40,780 nucleotides of DNA from Thioalkalivibrio sp. (GCA_007116035.1 SKJG01000032.1:1-40780), one strand, 5' to 3'; numbered from the stretch's first letter, positions 1-10,546 are shown. Notes: generated by a model from the letters alone, not told the origin. Program-made: numbers and translations.

Positions 1-387
<387 letters not shown>

Positions 388-485
388 TAACACCCAAGTA
401 GTTGGGTTGGTCTCGATCGTTGACACACTGCCTAGAATGCATTCCAGAATTGATGCACGCGCATTAGCGTGTGCGTCAGCCAGTT

Positions 486-605
486 TGCCTGGCGGCCATA
501 GCGTACAGGAACCACCCGATCCCATCTCGAACTCGGAAGTGAAACTGTTCAGCGCCGATGGTAGTTTGGGGTCTCCCCATGTGAGAGTAGGTCACTGCCA
601 GGCAT
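486..605 (+). rRNA. 5S ribosomal RNA
   Basis: Begins TGCCTGGCGGCCATAGCG and ends CACTGCCAGGCAT, with internal 'gatcccatctcgaactcggaagtgaaac' and 'gcgccgatggtagt'. The ends pair. Confidence 0.96.
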
Positions 606-613
606 TTACCCGT

Positions 614-648
614 AACCCGGTCGTCTTTGGACGGCCGGGTTTTTTTCG
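614..648 (+). terminator. Rho-independent terminator of the rRNA operon
   Basis: AACCCGGTCGTC-tttg-GACGGCCGGGTT followed by a T run. Confidence 0.9.
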
Positions 649-649
649 T

Positions 650-810
650 CCTGAATATCACGCAGGCTTCACAGAGCATCCCTTTGCGCGCAAGGCGCTC
701 TCCTACGGGTTCTTGCCGTTGTTGGAGCGTGCGTCGCAGGCGGAGATTTTGGGGATTTCGCTGCAATCAGCGCGATTTTCCCGGCCTCTGGGGGATTCGG
801 GATCATGCTG
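650..810. repeat. REP-pair element, diverged copy 'C' of the ~160-bp family
   Basis: CCTGAATATCACG...GGGATCATGCTG ends; internal CTTTGCGCGCAAGGCGCTCTCCTAC and GTTGGAGCGTGCGTCGCAGGCGGAGATTTTGG; collinear with 6725-6888. Confidence 0.7.
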
Positions 811-846
811 TTGTTGGTGGGGCTCGGGCGGACGGGGGCGCCAGGC

Positions 847-1611
847 TTAGCGCAGTTCGCGCCAGGGGAAGCCGTCGGCCTGTGTAGCGACGACGGTTTC
901 CTCGGGGCTGCAGCCGAGTCCGTTGGCAAGCGCACGGCGGGCGAGGTCGGGGTGGTTGTTCCGCTCCGAGAGGTGCATGCCCACCACGTGCTGCAGCCGG
1001 CTGCGGTCGATCAGGGCGAGCAGACGCTCGGACTCGTGATTGGGTAGATGACCGTAGCCGCCCCCGACACGCTTCTTCAGTGCGGGAGGATAGGGGCCGG
1101 CGGCCAGCATGGCGGGATCGTGATTGCACTCGAGGAGCAGTCCATCCACGGCGTCAACGCAGGCTGCCATGTGCGCCGTGACGTGTCCGGCATCGGTGAG
1201 CAGGGCGAGGCGGACGGCGCCATCGGTGAATACGAATTGGGCCGGCTCGCGGGCGTCGTGCGGGACGGTGAACGGTTCCACCTGGAGATCGCCGAGGGCA
1301 ATGATCTGGCCGGCGTGGAATTCGTGCAGGCGGGGGTAGGCCGCGTCACGGGCGGCCAGGCGTGTACCCGGGGTCATGTAGACCGGCAGGCGATGACGGC
1401 GCGCCAACGCCGCAGAGGATCCGATGTGATCGGAATGCTCATGGGTAATGATCGTGGCGTCGAGATCCTCGGGTACAACACCGAGGCGGGCGAGGCGCAG
1501 CGTGGTCTCCTGGACGGAGAATCCACAATCGACCAGGACCCGGGTGCGGCCGACCTGAACGAGCAGGGCGTTGCCGGCGCTGCCGCTGCCCAGCGACGCG
1601 AAACGGATCAT
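847..1611 (-). CDS. MBL-fold metallohydrolase, YycJ-like
   Basis: MIRFASLGSGSAGNALLV..., HEHSDHIG metal-binding motif, 'LLLECNHD' and 'GHLPNHES' motifs. Confidence 0.88.
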   Translation of the reverse strand: MIRFASLGSGSAGNALLVQVGRTRVLVDCGFSVQETTLRLARLGVVPEDLDATIITHEHSDHIGSSAALARRHRLPVYMTPGTRLAARDAAYPRLHEFHAGQIIALGDLQVEPFTVPHDAREPAQFVFTDGAVRLALLTDAGHVTAHMAACVDAVDGLLLECNHDPAMLAAGPYPPALKKRVGGGYGHLPNHESERLLALIDRSRLQHVVGMHLSERNNHPDLARRALANGLGCSPEETVVATQADGFPWRELR

Positions 1612-1617
1612 CCTGTC

Positions 1618-1793
1618 CCCTGGTCATCAGATTCGTGTGGTTTCAAGGGGCCCGGATGTAGGAGGCCAGCCCCTGGCCGATGGGTTTTCCGGCCCCGGAT
1701 CGGCGAGAGGGCTCGCCTCCTACCGGGAGCGGCCGATGCGGAGAGAGCGTCATGCACCACGGGAGGCCCTGCGGACCTTGCGTGATCATCAGG
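1618..1793. repeat. GTAG-REP inverted pair element 'D' with the same right terminus
   Basis: GTAGGAGGCCAGCCCCTGGCCGATGGG (1658-1684) opposed to CGGCGAGAGGGCTCGCCTCCTAC (1701-1723); right end CGTGATCATCAGG (1781-1793) identical to the terminus of the 23457 copy. Confidence 0.65.
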
Positions 1794-1821
1794 TCGCCGC
1801 ATGACCCACCACCAGGACGGG

Positions 1822-2988
1822 TCAGCGCAGTTGCGGCTGAATGAGTTCAAGGACGAACCGTGCGTCACGATCCCGCAATGGTTCGCCTTCGATGGACAGG
1901 GCCTCGATCTGCAGGTCGCGCCCATTCTCGATCATCCGGATCTGGTAGCGCTCATCCTGGCGTCGGGGGGTTGCGCGCCCGAAGCTGAGTGCGCGGCGCA
2001 GGACCCCGGGCCGGTCCTCGGCAGAGTCGACGATGTCGGGCCGGTAGGTGACCAGGAAAAAGCCAGCGGAACGGTCCTGTTCGTCAATCATGAGGCCCGT
2101 GCGGTCGAGTGCCAGACCGAGGCGTCGCCAAAGCGCGTCAGGTTCGCCCCAGACAACGAGGACCGGTCGGCCGTCGCGTTCCGTCAGGTCGACCTGGCCG
2201 GTGCGTTCGAAATCGGCTTCGTCCACGCGTGTGGACACGGTCTCTGCCGCCGTGACCTCCCCGGTGGTGAGAAAGACGAGGAGTCTGTTGAGCATTTCGG
2301 CTTCCAGCTGCGGGTCGGGATCGACGATCTCCCAGCGGCTGGTCTGGCCGTCGGCCTCGCCGCGTTCCACGGCACCGCGGTGGCTGATGAAGACCTCAGT
2401 GCCACCGTTCTGCCGCTCCACACGCAAACGGTACTGGTCGCGGGTGCCGGCGTCATAGAGGGTGCCGAGCGCGCGCGCGAGCAAACCTCGCGTCCCTCCA
2501 ATGGGGATCCCGGCCAGGTTCTCGGCCCACTCGGTTTCCATTACACCGACCGCAGGCTCATCGCGGGCGAGGGTCAGGTTCTGCCCGCGCCAGAAGGCTC
2601 GCAGCTGCGGCCAGAGTGCCTCTGGCGGCGCCTGGACACTCAGCCAGCGCATCTGGCCATCGCGGCGCAGCTGAACCTCCGGGCTCTCCGGCAGGATGGT
2701 CGTCGGCTGCCCAGTCGCCGTGCGCGGTGCCGTGCGCGCTTCGTGATCGAGTTCGCGGGCGCTGACGCGTTCACCGCGGCCCTCCGGAATGCGGTAGCCG
2801 GGGTCCATGCCGGGCGCGATCAGGCCGGGTGGCACCTCCAGGGAATCGACCTGTCGGCTGGCCTCGTAGCGAGGGCCCTCGACGGGACCGGTCGTCGTGC
2901 AGCCGGCAAGTGCCAGCGCGATCGCCGCAACCAGCATCGCCTTGGGCAGATGCACAGTTGCGATGGAGCGTTCATTCATCTCGTTCAT
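1822..2988 (-). CDS. bamC: Outer membrane protein assembly factor BamC (lipoprotein)
   Basis: Lipobox 'ALALAGC' near the N-terminus of [38 protein letters not shown]; immediately downstream of dapA with an ATGA overlap. Confidence 0.85.
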   Translation of the reverse strand: MNEMNERSIATVHLPKAMLVAAIALALAGCTTTGPVEGPRYEASRQVDSLEVPPGLIAPGMDPGYRIPEGRGERVSARELDHEARTAPRTATGQPTTILPESPEVQLRRDGQMRWLSVQAPPEALWPQLRAFWRGQNLTLARDEPAVGVMETEWAENLAGIPIGGTRGLLARALGTLYDAGTRDQYRLRVERQNGGTEVFISHRGAVERGEADGQTSRWEIVDPDPQLEAEMLNRLLVFLTTGEVTAAETVSTRVDEADFERTGQVDLTERDGRPVLVVWGEPDALWRRLGLALDRTGLMIDEQDRSAGFFLVTYRPDIVDSAEDRPGVLRRALSFGRATPRRQDERYQIRMIENGRDLQIEALSIEGEPLRDRDARFVLELIQPQLR

Positions 2989-3872
2989 CAATGGTCCACT
3001 GCGATGCCGGCCTGGCGCATCGCGTCCAGTACGGCGGCATGAAAAGGTTCGGACAGGGGTGTCAACGGCAGGCGGATACCATCCGGCATCAGGCCCATCC
3101 GCGCCACCGCCCATTTTACCGGGATGGGGTTGGCCTCATGGAAGAGCGCATGGTGCAGCCCATCGAGCCGTGCATTGATCTCGCGCGCCTCTGCCACGTC
3201 TCCGGCGAGGGCAGCCGCACACAGTTGGTGCATCGCTGCCGGGGCGACATTCGCGGTGACGGAAATCACCCCCTGTCCGCCCGCAAGCAGGAAATCCAGC
3301 GCGGTTGCATCATCACCGCTATACAGGTCGAGCCGTCCGCCCACGCGTTCGACAAGCTCACGGGTACGTTCGGGTCTGCCCAGGGCCTCCTTCAGCCCGA
3401 TGATGTTCGGAACACCAGCGAGCCGCTCCACCGTTTCCGGCAGCAGATCCACGGCGGTCCGCCCGGGAACATTGTACAGGATCTGGGGCACGTCCACGGC
3501 CTCTGCAATGGCCTGATAGTGGAGGAACAGGCCCTGCTGTGTCGGCTTGTTGTAATACGGTGTGACCAGCAGACAGGCGTCGGCGCCGGCGTCCTTCGCG
3601 CACTGGGTCAGATGGATGGCCTCGCGCGTCGCGTTGGCCCCGGTGCCGGCGATCACGGGGATCCGGCCGGCGACGTGCTTGACGACGTGCGAGATGACCG
3701 CGCAGTGTTCCTCGAAGTCCAGCGTTGCGGACTCGCCGGTTGTGCCCACTGCGACGATCGCGTCCGTGCCCGCGGACAGATGCCAATCCAGCAGGTGATC
3801 CAGGGCGTCCATGTCGATGCTGCCGTCTCTGCGCATCGGCGTGACCAATGCGACCATGCTGCCTTGAAACAT
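2988..3872 (-). CDS. dapA: 4-hydroxy-tetrahydrodipicolinate synthase
   Basis: [51 protein letters not shown]...; '[22 protein letters not shown]', 'IIGLKEA'. Confidence 0.97.
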   Translation of the reverse strand: MFQGSMVALVTPMRRDGSIDMDALDHLLDWHLSAGTDAIVAVGTTGESATLDFEEHCAVISHVVKHVAGRIPVIAGTGANATREAIHLTQCAKDAGADACLLVTPYYNKPTQQGLFLHYQAIAEAVDVPQILYNVPGRTAVDLLPETVERLAGVPNIIGLKEALGRPERTRELVERVGGRLDLYSGDDATALDFLLAGGQGVISVTANVAPAAMHQLCAAALAGDVAEAREINARLDGLHHALFHEANPIPVKWAVARMGLMPDGIRLPLTPLSEPFHAAVLDAMRQAGIAVDH

Positions 3873-4107
3873 TGCCCTCTCCGGGTACGCTAATGTCGCA
3901 GTCTAACGGTGGGCGAACAAGGGGTTCAAGCAACCTGCGTGGGGCAAGCCCCGCGTCGCCGGGTTCCGGCACGGCGTCTGCGTCCGCAGCCGAGATTCGC
4001 CACCGGTTGCACACGGCTGCCGGGTTGCACGCGTTCGTGGCAATCGTTTGCGCGGGGGGCGCAAGGTGATATGTTGCCCCCCTATCCCCGTTGGTTGCCA
4101 AACCGTC

Positions 4108-4662
4108 ATGTCGGATCTACCGGGCTCGACGCCTGCCAATCATCTCGTCATGGTCCTGATCGGGACCGATCGCCCCGGACTGCTCGAGCAGGTGTCCCGT
4201 TCCGTGATGGAAACGGGTTGCAACCTGGAGGAAAGCCGCATGTCGGTGCTGGCCGGGTTTTGCTGCATGAACCTGGCGGTCAGCGGCAACTGGAAAACGC
4301 TGGGCAAGCTGGAAAGCCAGCTCGCCCGGCTCGAGACGGACACCGGGTTGACCCTGATCGCCCGGCGCGCGCAGCCGGAAGAGGCCACGCCGCCGGTGAT
4401 GGCCTACTCGGTGGACGTCGTGGCGCTGGACCAGGTGGGGATCGTGCATGCGCTGGCGGGTTTCTTCACCAGCCGCGGCGTGAATATCCGGGACCTGCAC
4501 TCGCGCGTCTTCAGGGCCCAGCAGACCGGGACACGCATGTTTGCGGCCAACATGGTCATCGACATCCCTGCCGAGCAGCATCTGGCCAGCCTGCGCGGCG
4601 ACTTTCTGGATTTCTGCGACGAGCTCAATCTCGACGGCGTCCTGGACCCGATCAAGGGCTGA
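4108..4662 (+). CDS. gcvR: Glycine cleavage system transcriptional repressor (ACT domain)
   Basis: Two ACT-like repeats (VMVLIGTDRPGLLEQVSRSVMETGCNLEESRMSVL...); divergent from dapA and upstream of bcp, the usual gammaproteobacterial order. Confidence 0.85.
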   Translation: MSDLPGSTPANHLVMVLIGTDRPGLLEQVSRSVMETGCNLEESRMSVLAGFCCMNLAVSGNWKTLGKLESQLARLETDTGLTLIARRAQPEEATPPVMAYSVDVVALDQVGIVHALAGFFTSRGVNIRDLHSRVFRAQQTGTRMFAANMVIDIPAEQHLASLRGDFLDFCDELNLDGVLDPIKG

Positions 4663-4716
4663 TGCCGCTGGGCCTCAACAACCCGTTCTTTCCCCCGCAC
4701 CCACTCAGGAGATGCC

Positions 4717-5184
4717 ATGAGCGTAGCGATCGACCAGCCCGTTCCGTTGGATATCCGCTTGCCCGCGACCGGCGACCAGACACTGGCGCTGAGCGACTTC
4801 GCCGGGAAGCGGACCGTGCTCTACTTCTACCCCAAGGACGCGACTCCGGGCTGCACCAGTGAAAGTCGGGACTTCGCGGCGCAACAGGCGGATTTCGCGG
4901 CGGCGAATGCCGTCATTCTCGGCGTGTCCCGCGACAGTGTGAACAGTCACGAGAAATTCAGGACCAAGGAAGGACTGCCCTTCGATTTGCTGAGCGACGC
5001 GGAGGAAACGCTCTGCAATGCCTTCGATGTCATCAAGATGAAGAACATGTATGGCAAACAGGTGCGCGGTATCGAACGCTCCACCTTCCTGATCGACGAG
5101 CACGGCGTCCTGCGCCGCGAGTGGCGCAAGGTCAAGGTGCCGGGCCACGTCGCAGAGGTACTGGCCGCCGTGCGCGCGTTGTAG
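4717..5184 (+). CDS. bcp: Thioredoxin-dependent peroxiredoxin (Bcp/PrxQ)
   Basis: LYFYPKDATPGCTSESRDF peroxidatic Cys motif. Confidence 0.95.
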   Translation: MSVAIDQPVPLDIRLPATGDQTLALSDFAGKRTVLYFYPKDATPGCTSESRDFAAQQADFAAANAVILGVSRDSVNSHEKFRTKEGLPFDLLSDAEETLCNAFDVIKMKNMYGKQVRGIERSTFLIDEHGVLRREWRKVKVPGHVAEVLAAVRAL

Positions 5185-5214
5185 CCCGCCCCTCAATCCG
5201 TCCGCGGAGGAATC

Positions 5215-6633
5215 ATGGTCAAGAAGGAGATGCGCTCCAACCGCCTGCTGGTGTTGGACACCAATGTCCTGATGCACGACCCCACGGCGCTGTTCCGTTT
5301 CCAGGAGCACGACATCTTTCTGCCCATGGTGGTGCTGGAGGAACTGGACCGCGGCAAGAAGGGTGTCTCCGAGGTGGCGCGCAACGTGCGTCAGGTCAGC
5401 CGCTTCATCGATGAGCTCACGCAGGACGCGACGCACGCGCAGATCACGCAGGGGCTGCCGCTGCACCCCCCGTCGCTGGCCGACTCCCCGCTGAACGCCA
5501 CGGGGCGGCTGTTCTTCCAGACCCGGGCGATGGCGGCCCACCTCCCGGAGAGCCTGCCCGGTTCGACACCCGACAACACGATCCTCGCGACCGCGCTGGC
5601 GCTGCAGGGCGAACAGCCCGACGCGAACATCACGCTGGTCTCCAAGGACATCAACCTGCGCATCAAGGCGTCGGTGCTCGGGCTGCATGCCGAGGACTAC
5701 TTCAACGACCAGGTGCTGGACGACGTCAGCCTGCTGTACTCGGGGATGGTGGAGTTGCCGCCGGACTTCTGGGAGTCCCACGGCCGGGAGATGGAGTCCT
5801 GGCAGGAGAGCGGGCGTACCTATTACCGCGTCACGGGTCCGCTGGTGATGCAGTGGCAGCCCAACCAGTTTCTGTACCGGGACGGAGACAACCCCGTGCA
5901 GGCCATCGTGCTGGAGATCGACCAGCGTGCCGAGGCGGCGGTGATCGAACTGGTCGATGACTACATGCATCCCCGCCACACGGTCTGGGGAATCAACGCC
6001 CGCAACCGCGAGCAGAATTTCGCGCTGAACCTGCTGATGGACCCCGAGGTCGATTTCGTGTCCCTCGTCGGTGCCGCCGGTACCGGCAAGACCCTCCTGA
6101 CTCTGGCTGCAGGCCTCGCGCAGACGCTGGAGGACAATACCTACCGGGAAATCATCATGACCCGGGTTACCATCCCGGTCGGCGAGGATATCGGCTTCCT
6201 GCCCGGCACCGAGGAGGAGAAGATGACCCCGTGGATGGGGGCGCTGATCGATAATCTCGAGGTGCTGACCAAGTCCGACAGTGCGGGCGACTGGGGTCGG
6301 GCGGCGACCAACGACGTCATCCAGAGTCGGATCAAGATCCGCTCTCTGAACTTCATGCGCGGGCGCACCTTTCTGAACCGGTTCATCATCCTCGACGAAG
6401 CGCAGAACCTGACCAGCAAGCAGATGAAGACGCTGATCACCCGGGCCGGGCCAGGGTCCAAGGTAGTCGCCCTGGGCAACATCGCGCAGATTGATACCCC
6501 GTATCTGACCGAGACCACGTCAGGCCTGACCTTCGTGGTGGACCGCTTCCGCAGCTGGACCCACAGCGGGCACATCACCCTGACGCGGGGCGAGCGCTCG
6601 CGTCTGGCGGACTTTGCGTCGCGCAATCTCTGA
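5215..6633 (+). CDS. PhoH family protein with N-terminal PIN domain (YlaK/PhoH2-like)
   Basis: N-terminal PIN: NRLLVLDTNVLMHDPTALFRF; Walker A GAAGTGKT; Walker B 'FIILDEAQN'. Confidence 0.93.
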   Translation: MVKKEMRSNRLLVLDTNVLMHDPTALFRFQEHDIFLPMVVLEELDRGKKGVSEVARNVRQVSRFIDELTQDATHAQITQGLPLHPPSLADSPLNATGRLFFQTRAMAAHLPESLPGSTPDNTILATALALQGEQPDANITLVSKDINLRIKASVLGLHAEDYFNDQVLDDVSLLYSGMVELPPDFWESHGREMESWQESGRTYYRVTGPLVMQWQPNQFLYRDGDNPVQAIVLEIDQRAEAAVIELVDDYMHPRHTVWGINARNREQNFALNLLMDPEVDFVSLVGAAGTGKTLLTLAAGLAQTLEDNTYREIIMTRVTIPVGEDIGFLPGTEEEKMTPWMGALIDNLEVLTKSDSAGDWGRAATNDVIQSRIKIRSLNFMRGRTFLNRFIILDEAQNLTSKQMKTLITRAGPGSKVVALGNIAQIDTPYLTETTSGLTFVVDRFRSWTHSGHITLTRGERSRLADFASRNL

Positions 6634-6724
6634 GACCGGAAGGTAAAGAATCGAAGCCTTCAGGTGGGCTTCGTCGCGTCTCGAGTCTGGCCGCCCGCCA
6701 TCACGACGGTGAGGCAACTATCGA

Positions 6725-6888
6725 CCTGATGATCACGGAAGGCTCCGCAGAGGATCCCCTCGCGCGCAGACATCGAATCTCCCACGGGTTCCTGCCCCGT
6801 AGGAGCCTGCCTTGCAGGCGAAGATTTTGGTGGTTTCGGCACGGTCAACGCGATTTTCGTTGGCTGCGGAGCTTTCGGCTCATCACGA
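6725..6888. repeat. REP-pair element, copy 'A'
   Basis: Left terminus CCTGATGATCACG; GTAGGAGCCTGCCTTGCAGGCGAAG (6799-6823). Collinear over its whole length with the reverse complement of 23457-23617. Confidence 0.8.
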
Positions 6889-6899
6889 CGATCGAAGTC

Positions 6900-7298
6900 T
6901 CATGCCACCGCGTTTTCGGAGGACTCGGTGTAGCGTACGCAGGCGCGCTCGGTTTCCCAGAGGGTCAGCGAGCTGACCCGCAGCCCCGGGCGGTTGATTC
7001 CAAGGGCCATCTCGCGGAAGAACCACTGCGCGATATTCTCCGCGGTGGGGTTGATCCGCTGGAACGGTTCGACATCGTTCAGGTACTGATGATCCAGCCG
7101 TCCCGCGATCTCCCGCGCCAGGTTCTTGACGACCTTGAAGTCGACGGCCATGCCGAGTTCGTCCAGATCGCTGGCCTCCACTTCCACCTCGACCTTCCAA
7201 TTGTGACCGTGCAGGTTCGCGCACTGGCCCGGGTAACCGCGCAGCGTGTGTGCGGACGCAAAGTCGGTCAGGACACGAAGGGTGTAGGTCGCAGCCAT
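6900..7298 (-). CDS. queD: 6-carboxytetrahydropterin synthase (QueD/PTPS family)
   Basis: MAATYTLRVLTDFASAHTLRGYPGQCANLHGHNWKVEVEVEA...; conserved C..LHGHN. Confidence 0.9.
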   Translation of the reverse strand: MAATYTLRVLTDFASAHTLRGYPGQCANLHGHNWKVEVEVEASDLDELGMAVDFKVVKNLAREIAGRLDHQYLNDVEPFQRINPTAENIAQWFFREMALGINRPGLRVSSLTLWETERACVRYTESSENAVA

Positions 7299-7300
7299 GC

Positions 7301-9217
7301 CTATTTCTGGTTGCCAGTCTGGAAGCGAGGGAACGTTACTTTCCCCTCTCCCTTTGCGCAAGTCACCGGATCCGGCGCGCGGCGAATCGCCTCGAGGATT
7401 CCGCGTGCGTCCAGGCCATGATCCGCGAGGAGCCGCTCTCTCGACCCGTGCTGGGTGAAACGGTCCGGCAGCCCCAGGGTCAGGCAGGGCAGCGTCAGCC
7501 CCTCGGCCGCGAGCCACTCCAGTACCGCGCTTCCCGCACCGCCGGCCACCACATGCTCCTCGACGGTGACGAAGCGCTCGTGGACGCGGGCCAGTGCGGC
7601 CAGCAGAGCCGTATCCAGCGGCTTGATGAAACGCATGTTCACGACCGTTGCGTCCAGTTCCTCGCCCACCGTCATCACCGCATCGAGCAGCGGGCCGAAG
7701 CTGAGCAGCGCGATGCGCTGCCCCTTGCGCTCGAGCCTGGCGGTACCGATCGGCAAGGTGTCGAGGCTGGCGCCGGGCAGCCGTCCCGGGCCGCCGCCAC
7801 GCGGGTAGCGAACGGCAGCCGGTCCGTCGTGCGCGTAGCCGGTGCTGAGCATCTGGCGGCACTCGCTCTCGTCGGCGGGCGCCATCAGCACCAGGTTCGG
7901 GATCGAGCGCAGCAGGCTGATGTCGAAGGTTCCGGCGTGGGTAGGGCCGTCCGGCCCGACGATCCCGGCGCGATCGATGGCAAACAGGACCGGCAGGTTC
8001 TGCAGTGCCACGTCGTGGATCACCTGATCCATGGCTCGCTGCAGGAAGGTCGAATAGATCGCCACCACCGGATGCAGGCCCTCGCAGGCCATGCCCGCCG
8101 CCAACGTGACTGCGTGCTGCTCGGCGATCCCCACGTCGAAATAACGCTTGGGAAATTCTTCGGAAAACTTGACCAGCCCGGAGCCCTCGCGCATGGCTGG
8201 CGTGATGGCCATCAGCCGGGAATCCGCGCGGGCCTGGTCGCATAGCCAGGTTCCGAAGATGTCGGTGTAGGTCGGAGGCTTGGTCTTGGAGCTGCTCGCG
8301 ATTCCGGCCTCGGGGCTGAATTGGCCGACCCCGTGGTAGCGGCAGGGATCGTCCTCCGCCGGCGCGTAGCCATGTCCCTTGTGGGTCACGATGTGCAACA
8401 TGCGCGGTCCTTCGATATCGCGCAGGTTGCCGAGCATGGTCACCAGGCCATCGACATCGTGGCCATCGACCGGCCCAAAGTAGCGGAACCCGAGTTCCTC
8501 GAACAGGGTGCCGGGGGTGATCATGCCCTTTACGTGCTCCTCGGCGCGCCGGGCGAAGGCCTTGACCGGCGGCATGTACTCCAGCACCTTTTTGGAGCCC
8601 TCGCGTACGCTCGAGTACAGGGCTCCGGAGAGCAGGCGCGCGAGATACTGGCTCATCGCGCCGACATTCTTCGAGATCGACATCTCGTTGTCGTTCAGGA
8701 TCACCAGTAAATCGCAGTCCAGGTCGCCCACGTGGTTGAGCGCCTCGAAGGCCATCCCGGCGGTCATCGCCCCGTCACCGATCACGGCGACGTGGCGGTT
8801 GTCCCTGCCGGCCTGGGCCGCGGCAAGGGCCATGCCGGCGGCGGCGCTGATCGAGGTGCTGGAGTGTCCGGTGCCGAAGGCGTCGTATTCACTCTCGTCG
8901 CGCTTGGGGAAGCCGGCGATCCCGCCGTACTGCCGCAGGGTGGCCATCGCGGCGCGGCGCCCACTCAGGATCTTGTGCGCGTAGGCCTGGTGACCGACGT
9001 CCCAGACGATGCGGTCAGCCGGCGTGTCAAACACATAATGCAGCGCCAGGGTGAGTTCCACGGTGCCCAGATTGGCCGCCAGGTGCCCACCGGTACTGGC
9101 CACCGTGTCGATCAGGAACTGCCGCAATTCCAGGGCGATCGGCCCGAGATCCGACGCTTTGCAGCGGCGCAGGTCGGCGGGCCAATTGATCCCATCCAGC
9201 AGCGGGGTCGGTTTCAT
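7301..9217 (-). CDS. dxs: 1-deoxy-D-xylulose-5-phosphate synthase
   Basis: [18 protein letters not shown]...[24 protein letters not shown]...[19 protein letters not shown]-binding [15 protein letters not shown]. Confidence 0.98.
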   Translation of the reverse strand: MKPTPLLDGINWPADLRRCKASDLGPIALELRQFLIDTVASTGGHLAANLGTVELTLALHYVFDTPADRIVWDVGHQAYAHKILSGRRAAMATLRQYGGIAGFPKRDESEYDAFGTGHSSTSISAAAGMALAAAQAGRDNRHVAVIGDGAMTAGMAFEALNHVGDLDCDLLVILNDNEMSISKNVGAMSQYLARLLSGALYSSVREGSKKVLEYMPPVKAFARRAEEHVKGMITPGTLFEELGFRYFGPVDGHDVDGLVTMLGNLRDIEGPRMLHIVTHKGHGYAPAEDDPCRYHGVGQFSPEAGIASSSKTKPPTYTDIFGTWLCDQARADSRLMAITPAMREGSGLVKFSEEFPKRYFDVGIAEQHAVTLAAGMACEGLHPVVAIYSTFLQRAMDQVIHDVALQNLPVLFAIDRAGIVGPDGPTHAGTFDISLLRSIPNLVLMAPADESECRQMLSTGYAHDGPAAVRYPRGGGPGRLPGASLDTLPIGTARLERKGQRIALLSFGPLLDAVMTVGEELDATVVNMRFIKPLDTALLAALARVHERFVTVEEHVVAGGAGSAVLEWLAAEGLTLPCLTLGLPDRFTQHGSRERLLADHGLDARGILEAIRRAPDPVTCAKGEGKVTFPRFQTGNQK

Positions 9218-9364
9218 CACTGTCTGACCCTGTGCCCTGGGTCCAATTGGGTCACAGGGGGGCGTGCGGCACGCAGTAGACCGGGTGCGGAGAAGCGCGC
9301 CGTGCGGCGGTGCCTGGTGCCGCATCCACGGCAATGACGGTCAATCCCCATCGATAGTCCCACC

Positions 9365-10243
9365 TCAATGCATTCTTTCTACAATGTAACGGGCGAGAAA
9401 ACGAAGCAAATCGGCCTCCCGCCCAAGGGGTTGCAGGTTGTCCAGTCCCTCGTCCACCAGCTGCTGCGCCCGCTTGCGCGAAGCCTCGATCCCCAGCAGG
9501 CTTGGGAAGGTGGCCTTGTTCAACAGTTGGTCGGCCCCGCAGGCCTTGCCGAGCAGCGCGGGGTCGCCTTCGACGTCCAATAGATCGTCGCGGATCTGGA
9601 AGGCCAGGCCAATGCACTCGGCGTAGGTGGAAAGGCGCGCCCGAGTTCCTGCATCGGCATTGCCCGCCGTCGCGGGCAGCAGAACCGAAGCGTGAATCAG
9701 CGCGCCCGTCTTCAGTCGGTGCATCCTTTCCAGGTCCTCGACACTGAGCACCTTGCCCTCGGAAGCCAGATCCATCGCCTGGCCCCCAGCCATGCCGCGC
9801 AGACCGGCAGCGTCGGCCAGGCCGCTCACCAGCGCAAGGCGCAGATCGGGATCGGGGCTGATCGCCTCATCGGCCAATGTCGCAAAGGCCAGTGCCTGCA
9901 GGGCATCCCCGGCGAGAACCGCCAGGGCCTCGCCATACGCTTTGTGGCAGGTAGGCTTGCCGCGGCGCATGTCGTCATCGTCCATGGCCGGCAGGTCGTC
10001 ATGGATCAGCGAGTAGACATGGATCATCTCCAGCGCTGCCGCGATCCGATCCAGCGCGGCTTCCGGCGCCGCGACGGCCTCGCCGGTCGCGTAGACGAGC
10101 AACGGGCGCAGGCGCTTGCCGCCGCCCAGCGTGGAATACCGCATCGCCGCCATCATCTCGGGGACCGGCGTCTGCAACGGATCCAGAAGCCGATCGAGGA
10201 ATGCCTCGATGCGGTTCTGATACGCTTCGATTCGGGTTTTCAC
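9365..10243 (-). CDS. ispA: Farnesyl/geranyl diphosphate synthase
   Basis: Polyprenyl synthase motifs DDLPAMDDDDMRRG and LAFQIRDDLLDVEGD. Confidence 0.97.
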   Translation of the reverse strand: MKTRIEAYQNRIEAFLDRLLDPLQTPVPEMMAAMRYSTLGGGKRLRPLLVYATGEAVAAPEAALDRIAAALEMIHVYSLIHDDLPAMDDDDMRRGKPTCHKAYGEALAVLAGDALQALAFATLADEAISPDPDLRLALVSGLADAAGLRGMAGGQAMDLASEGKVLSVEDLERMHRLKTGALIHASVLLPATAGNADAGTRARLSTYAECIGLAFQIRDDLLDVEGDPALLGKACGADQLLNKATFPSLLGIEASRKRAQQLVDEGLDNLQPLGREADLLRFLARYIVERMH

Positions 10244-10258
10244 GCGTTCGGCAGGCGG

Positions 10259-10546
10259 CTAGAACGGAAAATCATCGGGATCGGCAATATCCGGAACTTT
10301 TGTGGAGTCATTGCGGTCTGATGGCCCGGATGGTGGCGGTTCCGTGCCCTCGATCACGCTCTCGATCCGGCGCTGCGCCTCGTCCAGGGCGCCCTGGCAG
10401 GTTCGGACCAGGTCCATGCCGCGCTGGTATTCCTGCAGCGATTCCTCGAGCGGCAGGTCGCCGGCCTCCATGCGGGCGACCAGCTGTTCCAGGGCGTCCA
10501 TGGCCGCTTCAAAACCGGCTGGAGAATCAGGGGGGGTGGTTGGCAT
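10259..10546 (-). CDS. xseB: Exodeoxyribonuclease VII small subunit
   Basis: FEAAMDALEQLVARMEAGDLPLEESLQEYQRGMDLVRTCQGAL; upstream of ispA-dxs, the standard order. Confidence 0.95.
   Translation of the reverse strand: MPTTPPDSPAGFEAAMDALEQLVARMEAGDLPLEESLQEYQRGMDLVRTCQGALDEAQRRIESVIEGTEPPPSGPSDRNDSTKVPDIADPDDFPF

Noticed and set aside
407-850. ORF over 5S rRNA and its flank (147 aa)
   Set aside because: Lies across 5S rRNA, its terminator and a REP element; spurious.
1048-1785. 245-aa + strand ORF opposite the MBL hydrolase
   Set aside because: Antisense to a gene with clear HxHxDH motif; runs into a REP element.
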